From assembly GCA_016124535.1 (NCBI GenBank), contig WGNK01000016.1, forward strand, positions 1-64,000: a stretch of DNA of 64,000 bases. The letters are read 5' to 3'. Position 1 is the first letter of the stretch, and every line of letters starts with the position of its first letter. The stretch comes from Azospirillum sp. (lineage in GTDB: Bacteria; Pseudomonadota; Alphaproteobacteria; Azospirillales; Azospirillaceae). The position numbers and the translations under genes are program-made. Positions 8,651 to 17,398 of the stretch are shown one piece after another. The notes beneath the pieces were generated by a model that was not told the origin of the DNA, searched no databases, and worked only from the letters and a program-made list of their open reading frames with translations.

Positions 8651-9079
8651 ATGATCGGCCGCAATGCAGTCCGCTTCGCCGCCTTGCTCAGCTTCGGGCT
8701 GGCGGGGATTGGTGGGATGGCCGGTGCGGCCGATCGGCTGGCCGCGCCGACCGCGTCCCCGGTCCTGGCGCTCACTTTGCCGCGGCCGGTCGCGCCCGGC
8801 GAAGCGCTGTGGCTGCGGGTCAAGGTCGGGCCGCTGCCGGCTGCCGCCGCCCTGGTCGTTCGAACTGCGGACGGGCGAGCGGTCGGTGCCGTGTCGCCGT
8901 TCGGCGGCCAGGCCCGGCGCAGCGGCGGCACTTACTTCCTGCCCTTACCCGCTGACGCCGCGCCATCGGGTGAAGTGCGCCTGGTTCTGACGGTAAAGCA
9001 CGACGATGCTCCGCCCCGGGCGCCGACCGCGGCGGAGGTCACGCGGGTCGACCTCGTCACGGTCCCGGTCGCGCGCTGA
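8651..9079 (+). CDS. hypothetical secreted protein downstream of tyrosinase
   Basis: A 142-residue protein with a Sec signal peptide ending near GMAGAADR. The mature part is rich in Ala, Val and Pro with alternating beta-type hydrophobicity (ALWLRVKVGPLPAAAALVV) and has no motif that I recognise. It lies 20 bp after the tyrosinase stop and probably shares its transcript. Tyrosinases often need a small caddie or partner protein, and this is a candidate by position only. Unlike the tyrosinase core, its GC content matches the genome. Confidence 0.65.
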   Translation: MIGRNAVRFAALLSFGLAGIGGMAGAADRLAAPTASPVLALTLPRPVAPGEALWLRVKVGPLPAAAALVVRTADGRAVGAVSPFGGQARRSGGTYFLPLPADAAPSGEVRLVLTVKHDDAPPRAPTAAEVTRVDLVTVPVAR

Positions 9080-9092
9080 CCCGGCGGCGGCG

Positions 9093-9743
9093 TTACGGCG
9101 GCGGCAACAGCGGCAGCAGGCTGGGCAGCAGGCGGTCGACGATCACCGCGACGCCGTCGCGGTTGGGGTGGATGCCGTCGGCCTGGTTGAGTTCGGGCCG
9201 GGCGGCGACGCCGTCGAGGAAGAACGGGTAGAAGGCGGCGCCGTATTTGCGGGCAAGCTCAGGATAGATCGCATCGAAACGGCGGGCGTAGTCCGGCCCC
9301 AGATTGGGCGGTGCCCGCATGCCGGCGAGCAGCACCTTGATCTTGTCCTCGCCCAGCCGGGCCAGGATGGCGTCGAGATTGGCGCGGGCCAGCGCGGGAT
9401 CGAGGCCGCGCAATGCGTCGTTGGCCCCCAGGCACAACACGACCACCGCCGGGCGGTCGGCCAGCGCCCAGTCGAGCCGGGCCCGCCCGCCCGCGGTGGT
9501 ATCGCCCGACACCCCGGCATTGCCGACCTCGACCGCATAGCCCTGCGCCTGGAGCCGCGCTTCGAGCTGGGCCGGAAACGAGTCGGGCTCCTCCAGGCCA
9601 TAGCCGGCCGTCAGACTGTCGCCGAAGGCGGTGATCAGCAGCGGCGCCGCGCGCGCGGAGGAGGCGGCCAGCCCGGTGGCCATCATCACCCCGGCGCCCA
9701 GTAGATTGACAAGTCGCCGGACCGCGCCTTTCTTACCCGCCAT
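9093..9743 (-). CDS. SGNH-family arylesterase / lysophospholipase (TesA-like)
   Basis: A 216-residue secreted esterase. A basic start and hydrophobic segment ending at SARA give a signal peptide. Block I is GDSLTAGYGL with the nucleophile Ser, block III is GANDALRG, and block V is DGIHPNRDG with the Asp-His pair. Length and spacing match E. coli TesA and Pseudomonas arylesterases. It is divergent from the ABC ATPase at 9770. In many proteobacteria tesA and ybbA are divergent neighbours, which supports both calls. Confidence 0.92.
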   Translation of the reverse strand: MAGKKGAVRRLVNLLGAGVMMATGLAASSARAAPLLITAFGDSLTAGYGLEEPDSFPAQLEARLQAQGYAVEVGNAGVSGDTTAGGRARLDWALADRPAVVVLCLGANDALRGLDPALARANLDAILARLGEDKIKVLLAGMRAPPNLGPDYARRFDAIYPELARKYGAAFYPFFLDGVAARPELNQADGIHPNRDGVAVIVDRLLPSLLPLLPPP

Positions 9744-9769
9744 GGCTTCCCTGCTCCTCGGATCCTCGC

Positions 9770-10465
9770 GTGCCCAATCCTGACTCCGTGACCACTGCCG
9801 CGCCGCTGGTCGCGCTCGGCGGATTGCAGCTCAGCTTGGCCGGGGCCGGCCGGGCCGTCAATATCCTGCGCGGCATCGATCTTTCGGTCGCCCCCGGCGA
9901 GCGTCTGGGCGTGGTCGGGCCATCGGGCTCGGGCAAGACCTCGATGTTGATGGTGATCGCCGGGCTGGAGCGGCCGACCGCCGGCACGGTCCGGGTCGCC
10001 GGTGCCGATCTGGCGCAACTCGACGAAGACCAGCTCGCGCGTTTCCGGCGCGAGCGGGTCGGCATCGTGTTCCAGGGCTTCCATCTGGTGCCGACCATGA
10101 CGGCGCTGGAGAATGTCGCGATCCCGCTGGAACTGGCCGGCCGTCGCGACGCCTTCGACCGCGCCGCCGCCGGGCTGGCCGCAGTCGGGCTCGGCCATCG
10201 GCAGGACCACTATCCGGGTCAGCTCTCGGGCGGCGAACAGCAGCGGACCGCGCTGGCGCGTGCCTTCATCGGCGAGCCGGCCCTGCTGCTCGCCGACGAG
10301 CCGACCGGCAATCTCGACAGCGACACCGGTGCCCAGGTGATCACCCTGCTGTTCGACCACGCCGCGCGACGGGGTACCACCCTGATCCTGATCACCCACG
10401 ACCCCGCGATCGCCGCCCGCTGCGACCGGGTCGTCCGTCTGGTCGATGGCCGGATCGTCGGGTGA
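9770..10465 (+). CDS. YbbA-like ABC transporter ATPase
   Basis: A 231-residue ATPase of the LolD/MacB/YbbA group with Walker A GPSGSGKTS, signature LSGGEQQR, Walker B ALLLADEPTGNLD and a switch His in LITHD. GTG at 9770 is the likely start; the first ATG-based alternatives would cut the beta strands ahead of Walker A. Its usual partner, a large YbbP-type permease, should follow in the same operon. Here the next gene is convergent and unrelated, so the ATPase looks orphaned. Confidence 0.88.
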   Translation: MPNPDSVTTAAPLVALGGLQLSLAGAGRAVNILRGIDLSVAPGERLGVVGPSGSGKTSMLMVIAGLERPTAGTVRVAGADLAQLDEDQLARFRRERVGIVFQGFHLVPTMTALENVAIPLELAGRRDAFDRAAAGLAAVGLGHRQDHYPGQLSGGEQQRTALARAFIGEPALLLADEPTGNLDSDTGAQVITLLFDHAARRGTTLILITHDPAIAARCDRVVRLVDGRIVG

Positions 10466-10478
10466 GCCGGGGATTGGC

Positions 10479-11429
10479 TCAGGCAACCCGTTCCATCGGT
10501 CGCGAAAGCGCCGGGAAGCCCCATTTCTCGCAGAACCACTCGGCGGTCCGGCGCAGCCCGGTTTCAAAATCGATCGAGGTCTGCCAGCCGAGATCGCTTG
10601 CCGCCTTGGCCGCCGAAACGTCGCGGCCGGCGAAATCGCCCGGCCGGGCCGGGGTGAATTCGATCGCGACATGATCTCCGACGATCCGCCGGATGCCCTC
10701 GGCGACGCCCAGCACGGTGACCGCCTGGGAACCCTCCAGGTTGTAGGTCTGATTGGCCGCGGGCGCCGCCATCGCCAGGACATGGGCGTCGGCGAGGTCG
10801 CGGGCATAGACGAATTTGCGGAACTGTTCGCCACGGCCGCTGACGGTCAGCGGCTGGCCGGTCAGCGCCTTCCGCAGCAGGGTCGGGATCAGCAGCGCCT
10901 CGCGCATGCGCGGGCCATAGGGGATGCCGTAGCGCAGCACGGTGAACGGCACCTGATAGAGCTCGCCATAGTTGTGGCAGAGCATTTCGGCGGTCATCTT
11001 GGTCGAAGTGTAGATATGGCCGGCGCCGTCGAGATGGAACGGGGTCGCCTCGTCGACCGGATCGGCGCCGGGGGCGCCGTTATAGACCCAGACCGTCGAG
11101 GCCAGCACCACCCGGCCGATGCCGTTGAGCCGGGCGGCCTCCAGCAGGTTGGCGGTGCCCATGACGTTGAGCGCGGTGCTGTAGACCGGGTATTTGAAGG
11201 CGTAGTTGACGTCGGCGACCGCGGCCAGGTGGAACACCACCTCGGCTCCGCGCGTCGCCGCCAGAACCGACGACAGGTCGAGCATATCGATGTCTTCGAA
11301 GCCGACATCGGCGCGCTGCGGTCGCACCCGGTGATCGATCACGCTAACCCGGTGCCCGGCCTCGACCAGCGCATCGACGACATGGGAGCCGATGAACCCG
11401 CTGCCCCCGGTGACCGCGACTTTGACCAT
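10479..11429 (-). CDS. NAD-dependent nucleotide-sugar epimerase/dehydratase
   Basis: A 316-residue extended SDR enzyme. The Rossmann motif GGSGFIGSH opens the protein, and the active-site pair is YTSTK (about residue 160) with an upstream Ser/Thr in ASTVWVYNG. The RYGIPYGPRM block is typical of UDP-glucose 4-epimerase-like proteins; the substrate cannot be fixed from sequence. It is the downstream gene of a minus-strand pair, 19 bp after the aminotransferase stop, which points to a dedicated sugar modification. Confidence 0.85.
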   Translation of the reverse strand: MVKVAVTGGSGFIGSHVVDALVEAGHRVSVIDHRVRPQRADVGFEDIDMLDLSSVLAATRGAEVVFHLAAVADVNYAFKYPVYSTALNVMGTANLLEAARLNGIGRVVLASTVWVYNGAPGADPVDEATPFHLDGAGHIYTSTKMTAEMLCHNYGELYQVPFTVLRYGIPYGPRMREALLIPTLLRKALTGQPLTVSGRGEQFRKFVYARDLADAHVLAMAAPAANQTYNLEGSQAVTVLGVAEGIRRIVGDHVAIEFTPARPGDFAGRDVSAAKAASDLGWQTSIDFETGLRRTAEWFCEKWGFPALSRPMERVA

Positions 11430-11448
11430 GCTGACAGGTTCCTTGGGA

Positions 11449-12603
11449 TCAGTTCAGGGCGAACTTCACCGCGGCAATCACGCGTTCCGCCTCGGCTTCG
11501 GTCATGCTGGCATAGATCGGCAGGCAGAGATGGCGGGCGCAGAGGTCTTCGGCGATCGGCAGCGGTTCTTTGGCCAGATCGGCGAAGATCGGTTGCCGGT
11601 GCAGCGGCTGCTCGTAGACCTCGCCCGACAGTGACACGCCGAAGCGCTCCCGCAAGGTCGCTTTGAGTGCGGCACGGTCGAGCATGCGGTCGGGCAGGGC
11701 GATGTATTTGTAGTAATTGCAGGAACAGCCGCCGGCGCTCACCAGCGGCAGCAAGCCCGGAATCGTCTGGAGGCCTTGGTCGTAAATCGCCGCGATGTGC
11801 CGGCGGGCTGCGACCATCTCGGCCAGGCGCTCGCAATGGCGCAGCCCGATCACGGCATGGGGCTCCGACAGCCGCCAGTTATAGCCAAGCCGGGTATGGA
11901 AGTTCTGGCTGAAGCCGGCCTTGCCCTGATCGCGGTAGACCTTTGCCTCGGCGGCGATGCGGTCGTCGTTGGTGGTGATCATGCCGCCCTCCGCGGATGT
12001 CATCACCTTGGTCGGGTAGAAGCTGAAGGCGCCTGCGAGACCAAACCCGCCAGCGGCAATCCCGCCCTGGCCCGACAGATGGGCGTGGGCGGCGTCTTCG
12101 ACCACCGGCACGCCCTTGGCAGTACACAGCGCCACCAGCTCGGACATGCGCGGCGACACCAGACCGCCGATATGGGCCACCACCACCGCGGCGGTGGCGG
12201 CGGTCAGTTTCTTGTCGATTTCCTCCGGCGCGGAACCCATGGTTTCCGGGTCGCTGTCGATCAGCACCGGGCGACCGCCGGCATGGACCACCGCGGCGGC
12301 GGTGGCAAAAAAGGTGTTGGCCGGAACCAGGACATCCCGGCCGGCGATGTCCAGGCTGCGCAGGATGATCTCCAGCGCCGCGGTGCCGCTGCTGACCGCG
12401 ATCGCATGGCGGACGCCGATCAATCCGGCAAATCGCTGTTCGAAGGCAGCGCCGTACTTGCCCAAGGTCAATTGGCCCGAGGCCAAAATCTCCTCAATCC
12501 GCTGGGCGATCCACTGCCGGTCTTCGGGACGGAAATCGATCTTCGCCGCCGGGATCGGCGGCAGGCCGGTTCCGCTATTGACCGCGCTGGCCGACGAACT
12601 CAT
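11449..12603 (-). CDS. DegT/DnrJ/EryC1/StrS-family sugar aminotransferase
   Basis: A 384-residue PLP enzyme of the ArnB/StrS group that transaminates keto-sugars bound to nucleotides. Visible motifs are the substrate/PLP region AVSSGTAALEIILRS, the Asp contacting the PLP pyridine nitrogen in VEDAAHAH, and the Schiff-base Lys in SFYPTKVMTSAEGG. The C-terminal block RHLCLPIYASMTEAEAERV is typical. Together with the epimerase it could make an amino-sugar, and two SMR-type membrane proteins diverge just upstream. The product is unknown. Confidence 0.88.
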   Translation of the reverse strand: MSSSASAVNSGTGLPPIPAAKIDFRPEDRQWIAQRIEEILASGQLTLGKYGAAFEQRFAGLIGVRHAIAVSSGTAALEIILRSLDIAGRDVLVPANTFFATAAAVVHAGGRPVLIDSDPETMGSAPEEIDKKLTAATAAVVVAHIGGLVSPRMSELVALCTAKGVPVVEDAAHAHLSGQGGIAAGGFGLAGAFSFYPTKVMTSAEGGMITTNDDRIAAEAKVYRDQGKAGFSQNFHTRLGYNWRLSEPHAVIGLRHCERLAEMVAARRHIAAIYDQGLQTIPGLLPLVSAGGCSCNYYKYIALPDRMLDRAALKATLRERFGVSLSGEVYEQPLHRQPIFADLAKEPLPIAEDLCARHLCLPIYASMTEAEAERVIAAVKFALN

Positions 12604-12751
12604 AGAGGGTCCATTGTTTCGGGGGCTGACGACGCTTCGGGGGCCGGGCGCCGCAGCCCGCGGGCCGGACGCAAGACGCGCCTTTTAACAAGCCACTGCT
12701 CATGGATCAACTGGCGCGGCAACCCGCCTTCCGCTCGCTTTGGGATGGTCG

Positions 12752-13138
12752 ATGAAAACAGCCGTGATCCTGGTCGCTGGCGTGCTGCTTCAGGCCGCGG
12801 GCAACCTGTGTCTGAGCCTGGGCATGAAGCAATGGTACGCCGCCTGGGCCGGCCGCGGCGATCTGTGGAACGCCGTCGTGCTCGCGGCGGGAATCCCGAC
12901 GCTGTGGCTCGGCACCGGCCTTCTGATCGCCTTCACCGTGCTGTTCATGGCGGTGCTGTCCTGGGCCGAACTCAGCTTCGTGCTGCCGGTGGTCGCGATC
13001 GAAGTGGTGATCAACGTCGTCGCCGCCGCCTGGCTGCTCGGCGAGACGGTGTCGCCGCTGCGCTGGGCCGGCACCGTGCTGGTTGCGGCCGGGGTCGGCC
13101 TGGTCGCCGGCACCGCGAGTTCCGGGGCGACGGCATGA
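12752..13138 (+). CDS. SMR/EmrE-like four-helix membrane protein, subunit 1
   Basis: A 128-residue protein with four predicted membrane helices. It has the EamA/SMR-type C-terminal block WLLGETVSPLRWAGTVLVAAGVGLVA. ATG at 12752 gives a normal first helix (TAVILVAGVLLQAAGNLCLSLGM); an upstream TTG adds only four residues. It overlaps its partner by ATGA. Paired short proteins of this kind, such as ArnE/ArnF, form heterodimers that flip glycolipids; others export cations. The neighbouring sugar genes favour the first, but this is inference. Confidence 0.75.
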   Translation: MKTAVILVAGVLLQAAGNLCLSLGMKQWYAAWAGRGDLWNAVVLAAGIPTLWLGTGLLIAFTVLFMAVLSWAELSFVLPVVAIEVVINVVAAAWLLGETVSPLRWAGTVLVAAGVGLVAGTASSGATA

Positions 13139-13503
13139 CCGTCGCAGCCCTGGTCCTGGTCATGGTGCTGTCCGATGCCGCCGGCGACGTGTTGCTGGCA
13201 CGGGCGATGAAGCAGACCGGGCCGATCGGCGATCTTCGCCCCGGGGTCCTGCTCGCCACCGCGGCGCGGGTGGCTGGCAACCCGAATTTCACCCTCGGCA
13301 TCGCCATGGCGACGCTGCACTTCGGCTGCTTTCTCGCGCTCTTGTCGTTTGCCGAGTTCAGCTTCGTGATTCCGGCGGCGGCTTTGGTTTATGTCGCCAG
13401 CACCCTGGGGGCCCGTTGGGTCCTGCACGAGCGGGTATCGCCGCGGCGCTGGCTCGGGATTCTGCTGGTGTGTGCCGGGGTGGCGCTGGTGTCGCTGCCC
13501 TGA
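13135..13503 (+). CDS. SMR/EmrE-like four-helix membrane protein, subunit 2
   Basis: A 122-residue partner of the preceding gene, translationally coupled through ATGA. Four hydrophobic segments are visible and the C-terminal block (WVLHERVSPRRWLGILLVCAGVALVSLP) is a paralogue of that in subunit 1. The conserved helix-1 Glu of drug-exporting SMR proteins is not seen; an Asp (VLSDAAGDVLLARAM) occupies the area. This fits the paired lipid-sugar flippase type more than drug export. The gene ends 16 bp before a convergent gene. Confidence 0.75.
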   Translation: MTVAALVLVMVLSDAAGDVLLARAMKQTGPIGDLRPGVLLATAARVAGNPNFTLGIAMATLHFGCFLALLSFAEFSFVIPAAALVYVASTLGARWVLHERVSPRRWLGILLVCAGVALVSLP

Positions 13504-13518
13504 TCGACGAGTCCCGCC

Positions 13519-13725
13519 TCAGTCCGGCGTGGGTTGGTCCAGCGCTGCGACGATGGCATCAAGGAGACGGCGGGCGCTCGCAAGATCGCTGCCGATCAGG
13601 GTCTCGAATTCGCAGCCGAGATCGATGCCGTTACAGACAAGGTTCAGCGCGTTGTTGAGCACCGAGAGCTCGTCACGGCCGAGCCGTAGCACGATCTCGT
13701 CTCCGCCGGCGCGTTCGATCTGCAT
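13519..13725 (-). CDS. small acidic protein, possible immunity partner
   Basis: A 68-residue acidic protein. The centre, LSVLNNALNLVCNGIDLGCEFETLIG, looks like a small conserved family I have seen annotated only as hypothetical (NNALNEVCNG motif). It starts 27 bp after the stop of the secreted protein at 13753-14157, with a good AAAGGAAA ribosome site, so the two probably form one transcript. Size, charge and position suit an immunity protein or chaperone for that product. Function is not known. Confidence 0.6.
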   Translation of the reverse strand: MQIERAGGDEIVLRLGRDELSVLNNALNLVCNGIDLGCEFETLIGSDLASARRLLDAIVAALDQPTPD

Positions 13726-13752
13726 CCCGGTTTCCTTTCAGCCGGCCTCGGC

Positions 13753-14157
13753 TCAGCGCAAGCGGTCGAAATAGGCCTTGCCCGCGTCGGGGCGGAAGGC
13801 GGTGCCGCAGTCGCCGGCCTTGGCATTGAGGATCACGACGGTGCCGGTCGGGGTGTGCCAATAGGCCTGGCGGCGATTGCTCAGGGGGCGGGTTTCGGAC
13901 GGACGGCCGACGATGCCCTGGAGAAAGCGGGCGAATGCGTCGCGGTCGGTGATCGCGGGGCCGCGAAAGGCGAGGCCGGCGACCACGCTGCCTGGGGCGA
14001 ACTGATGTTCGGCCACGACATGCTTGCCGAAGGCATGACCCTGACCGATCGCAGCCGCCGCCGCCGCCGGGTCTTGGGCGGGGCAGCCGGCCGCCGCCAC
14101 CGGCGGCGCGCCGAGCAGCCAGAGCAGGGCAACCAGGCAGCCCAGGCGGCCGATCAT
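13753..14157 (-). CDS. secreted protein resembling a polymorphic-toxin C-terminal domain
   Basis: A 134-residue protein. ATG at 14157 gives a signal peptide (LGCLVALLWLLGAPPVAAAG). The mature part carries GHAFGKHVVAEHQF, SNRRQAYWHTPTGTVVILN and GTAFRPDAGKAYFDRLR. From memory, this H..KHV, Y/WH, T, FRP..G..YF pattern recalls C-terminal toxin domains attached to haemagglutinin or RHS proteins, in which His/Lys/Thr build an RNase-like site. I cannot verify this here. The small downstream gene could be its immunity protein. The C-terminus lies 10 residues after the FRP motif, as expected for a complete domain. Confidence 0.6.
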   Translation of the reverse strand: MIGRLGCLVALLWLLGAPPVAAAGCPAQDPAAAAAAIGQGHAFGKHVVAEHQFAPGSVVAGLAFRGPAITDRDAFARFLQGIVGRPSETRPLSNRRQAYWHTPTGTVVILNAKAGDCGTAFRPDAGKAYFDRLR

Positions 14158-14167
14158 GGCGGTCCTC

Positions 14168-16084
14168 TCAGATCCCGGCGGCGCCGGGTTGGCGGGTATC
14201 GAACTGCAGCGCCGCCAGCCGGGCATAGAGCCCGTCCTGGCGGATCAGATCGCCGTGGCGGCCGGTCGCAACCACGGTTCCGCGGTCGATCACCGCGATC
14301 CGGTCGGCTTCCAGCACGGTCGCCAGGCGATGGGCGATGATCAGGGTGGTGCGGTGCTTCATCAGCCCCTCCAGCGCTTCCTGAACCACCCGCTCGCTCT
14401 CGGCATCGAGGGCCGAGGTCGCCTCGTCGAGCAGCAGCACCGGCGGATTGCGCAGGATCGCCCGAGCGATCGCGATGCGTTGGCGCTGGCCGCCGGACAG
14501 GCGGACGCCGCGCTCACCCAGAAAACTGTCGAAGCCCTCGGGCAGGCGTTCGAGAAATTCGACGGCATGGGCGGCCTCGGCGGCGGCGCGCACCTCGTCG
14601 TCGCTGGCCTCCGGACGGCCGTAGCGGATATTGGTCCAGGCATCGGCGGAAAAGATCACCGGCTCCTGGGAAACCAGCCCGATCCGCCGGCGGACCTCGG
14701 CCGGATCGGCATTGCGGATGTCGACGCCGTCCAGCGTGATGCCGCCGGCCTGGGGGTCGTAGAAGCGCAGCAGCAGCTGGAACACCGTGCTCTTGCCGGC
14801 ACCACTCGGGCCGACCAGGGCGACGGTCTCGCCGGGGGCGACCGCTAGGCTGAAGTCCTCAAGTGCTGCGGCATCGGGCCGCGACGGGTAGTGGAAGCGC
14901 ACCGCTTCGAAGGCGACTGCCCCGCGCGAGGGTTGGGGCAAGGGCAGGGGGTGGGCCGGCGGCTTGATCTCGGGCGCGATCGCGAGCAGGTCGAACAGCC
15001 GCTCGGTGGCGCCGGCGGCGCGCTGAAGGTCGCCGATCACCTCGCTGATCGCGCCGACCGAGCCCGCGACCACCACCGCATAGATCACGAAGGCGGACAG
15101 CTGACCGGGGGTGACCCGGCCGGCGACCACGTCATGTCCGCCCAGCCACAGGATGATGCCGACCGCGCCGAACACCAGGACGATGACCACCACGGTCATC
15201 ACCGCGCGGACCCGTACCCGCCGGATCGCGGTCTCGAACGCGGCTTCGACCCTTCCGGCGAATCGCTGGCGCTCCAAGGGCTCGTGGGTGAAGGCCTGGA
15301 CGGTGCGGATCGCACTCAGCGTCTCGTCGACCTGGGTTCCGACATCGGCGACCCGGTCCTGGCTGTCGCGCGACAGCTTGCGCACCTGGCGGCCGAACAC
15401 CAGGATCGGCACCACCACCAGCGGTACCACCAGAAACACCAGCACGGTCAGCTTGGTGCTGGTCACCAGCAGCATCACGGTGCCACCCAGGAACAACAGG
15501 CCGTTGCGCAGGGCCACCGAGGCGGAGGAGCCGATCACCACCTGCAGCAAGGTGGTATCTGTGGTCAGGCGCGACAGGATCTCGCCGGTCTTGGTGGTCT
15601 CGAAGAAGCCGGGGCTGAGCGTCAGGACGTGGTCGTAGACCGCGCGGCGCAGGTCGGCGACCACCCGCTCGCCCAGCCACGACACCAGGTAGAAGCGGCC
15701 ATAGGTGGCGGCGGCCATCAGCGCGATCACCCCGAACAGCACCAGCAGCGCGTGGTCGAGCACCGCGGGATTGCCGCCGGCGAAGCCCTGGTCGACCAGC
15801 ACCCGCAGACCCTGGCCCAAGCCGAGCACGGTTCCGGCCGCCACGGTCAGGGCGACCACGGCACCGGCGATCGCCCAGCCATAGGGTCTGAGATAGGGCA
15901 CCAGCTTGGCCAGCGGACCGAGGTTGCGCCGGCCGGCCGGGGCGGCGCCGGCGTCCGGCTTCAATTGGGCCTCGGCGGAGGAGGACTCGCGAAACACCTT
16001 GACACCCGCAGCTTCGAAGAAAGGAGAGAGCCGGTATAGCAACCTGCGCCGGTCGGTGAAAGCGCTTAGCCGGACAGGATGCAT
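14168..16084 (-). CDS. MsbA-like ABC exporter, fused permease and ATPase
   Basis: A 638-residue half-transporter with six membrane helices in the first 370 residues and an ATPase with Walker A GPSGAGKST, Q-loop LVSQEPVIFS, signature LSGGQRQR, Walker B PVLLLDEATSALD and switch IIAHR. It fits the MsbA-related group of alphaproteobacteria, which flips lipids or lipid-linked products. An N-terminal extension of about 55 residues is poorly conserved, so translation may start later. It ends 10 bp upstream of the secreted toxin-like gene on the same strand. Confidence 0.88.
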   Translation of the reverse strand: MHPVRLSAFTDRRRLLYRLSPFFEAAGVKVFRESSSAEAQLKPDAGAAPAGRRNLGPLAKLVPYLRPYGWAIAGAVVALTVAAGTVLGLGQGLRVLVDQGFAGGNPAVLDHALLVLFGVIALMAAATYGRFYLVSWLGERVVADLRRAVYDHVLTLSPGFFETTKTGEILSRLTTDTTLLQVVIGSSASVALRNGLLFLGGTVMLLVTSTKLTVLVFLVVPLVVVPILVFGRQVRKLSRDSQDRVADVGTQVDETLSAIRTVQAFTHEPLERQRFAGRVEAAFETAIRRVRVRAVMTVVVIVLVFGAVGIILWLGGHDVVAGRVTPGQLSAFVIYAVVVAGSVGAISEVIGDLQRAAGATERLFDLLAIAPEIKPPAHPLPLPQPSRGAVAFEAVRFHYPSRPDAAALEDFSLAVAPGETVALVGPSGAGKSTVFQLLLRFYDPQAGGITLDGVDIRNADPAEVRRRIGLVSQEPVIFSADAWTNIRYGRPEASDDEVRAAAEAAHAVEFLERLPEGFDSFLGERGVRLSGGQRQRIAIARAILRNPPVLLLDEATSALDAESERVVQEALEGLMKHRTTLIIAHRLATVLEADRIAVIDRGTVVATGRHGDLIRQDGLYARLAALQFDTRQPGAAGI

Positions 16085-16183
16085 CCAACCCGCCGCACCC
16101 CTGGCATCCGGGACGGCATCGGCCTATAGCTGGGAAAAGGGCGGCGGCCGCTCCGCCTCCGCGCCTGCCTGGGAGTTCCCTCG

Positions 16184-17398
16184 ATGCCGATCACCCTCGA
16201 CGACGTTCGTGCCGCGGCGGCGGCGATTGCCGGAGCACTGCCGGTGACGCCCGCGGAAGCCTCGCCCCGGCTGTCGGAACTGGCCGGGACCGAGCTGTTC
16301 CTTAAGCTGGAAAACCAGCACCATACCGGTTCGTTCAAGGAACGCGGCGCGGTCAACAAGCTGAAATCGCTCACGCCCGAGCAGGCGCGGGCCGGCGTGA
16401 TCGCGATGTCGGCGGGCAACCACGCCCAGGCGGTCGCCTGGCATGCCACCCGGCTCGGCATCCAGGCGACCATCGTGATGCCGGCGCAGACGCCGTTCAC
16501 CAAGGTCGAGCGGACCGAGGCCTATGGCGGCCGGGTCGCGCTCCACGGCGAGACCCTGAGCGATGCCGGCGCCCACGCCCAGGAACTCGCCGCGCGCGAC
16601 GGCCTGACCTTCGTCCATCCCTACGACGATCCTTGGGTCATGGCCGGGCAGGGTACCGCGGCCTTGGAATTTCTCGCCGCCTTTCCCGATCTTGACATGC
16701 TGGTGGTGCCGGTCGGCGGCGGCGGCCTGATCGCCGGCATGGCGGTGGCGGCCAAGGCGATCAAGCCGAGCTTGCGAATCCTCGGCGTCGAGGCGGCGGC
16801 CTATCCCTCGATGAAACAGGCGCTGGCCGGCGAGACCGTCGACTGCGGCGGCGTTACCGTCGCCGAGGGCATTGCGGTCAAGGCGCCGGGTATCCTGACC
16901 CGTGAGGTGATCGCGCGGCTGGTCGACGATATCCTGGTGGTCGACGAGGCGGCACTGGAGGCCGCGGTCTATCACTTCGTCACCGTCCAGAAGCTGGTGG
17001 TCGAAGCCGCCGGTGCGGCACCGCTGGCGGCGGTGCTGGCGGATCCGGCCCGCTTCAAAGGCCGCAAGGTCGGGCTGGTGGTCACCGGCGGCAACCTTGA
17101 TGCCCGTTTGCTGGCGCAAATTCTGATGCGCGGTCTGATCCGCGACGGCCGCATCGTGCGCCTGCGGATCGGGCTGACCGACGTGCCGGGGGCGCTGGCC
17201 CAGATCTGCCGGCTGCTCGGCGATGCCGGCGGCAACATCGTCGAAGTCTATCACCAGCGGCTGTTCCATGACGTGCCGGTCAAGATGGCCGAGATCGATG
17301 TGATTCTGGAGACCCGCGACCGTGGTCATGTCGGCCAGATCCTGAAAACCCTGGCGGCTGCCGGCTGCCGTGCGGAGTTGATGCTCGACGTCTCGTGA
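16184..17398 (+). CDS. ilvA: threonine dehydratase with C-terminal ACT domain
   Basis: A 404-residue PLP enzyme converting threonine to 2-oxobutanoate. The PLP Lys is in TGSFKERGA (about residue 50), the phosphate loop is VGGGGLIAGMA, and SAGNHAQAVAW binds substrate carboxylate. A single short ACT domain (RLRIGLTDVPGALAQICRLL) occupies the last 75 residues, the form often called TdcB/IlvA-short, distinct from E. coli IlvA with its two ACT-like lobes. It is divergent from the MsbA-like exporter, with about 100 bp between. Confidence 0.92.
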   Translation: MPITLDDVRAAAAAIAGALPVTPAEASPRLSELAGTELFLKLENQHHTGSFKERGAVNKLKSLTPEQARAGVIAMSAGNHAQAVAWHATRLGIQATIVMPAQTPFTKVERTEAYGGRVALHGETLSDAGAHAQELAARDGLTFVHPYDDPWVMAGQGTAALEFLAAFPDLDMLVVPVGGGGLIAGMAVAAKAIKPSLRILGVEAAAYPSMKQALAGETVDCGGVTVAEGIAVKAPGILTREVIARLVDDILVVDEAALEAAVYHFVTVQKLVVEAAGAAPLAAVLADPARFKGRKVGLVVTGGNLDARLLAQILMRGLIRDGRIVRLRIGLTDVPGALAQICRLLGDAGGNIVEVYHQRLFHDVPVKMAEIDVILETRDRGHVGQILKTLAAAGCRAELMLDVS

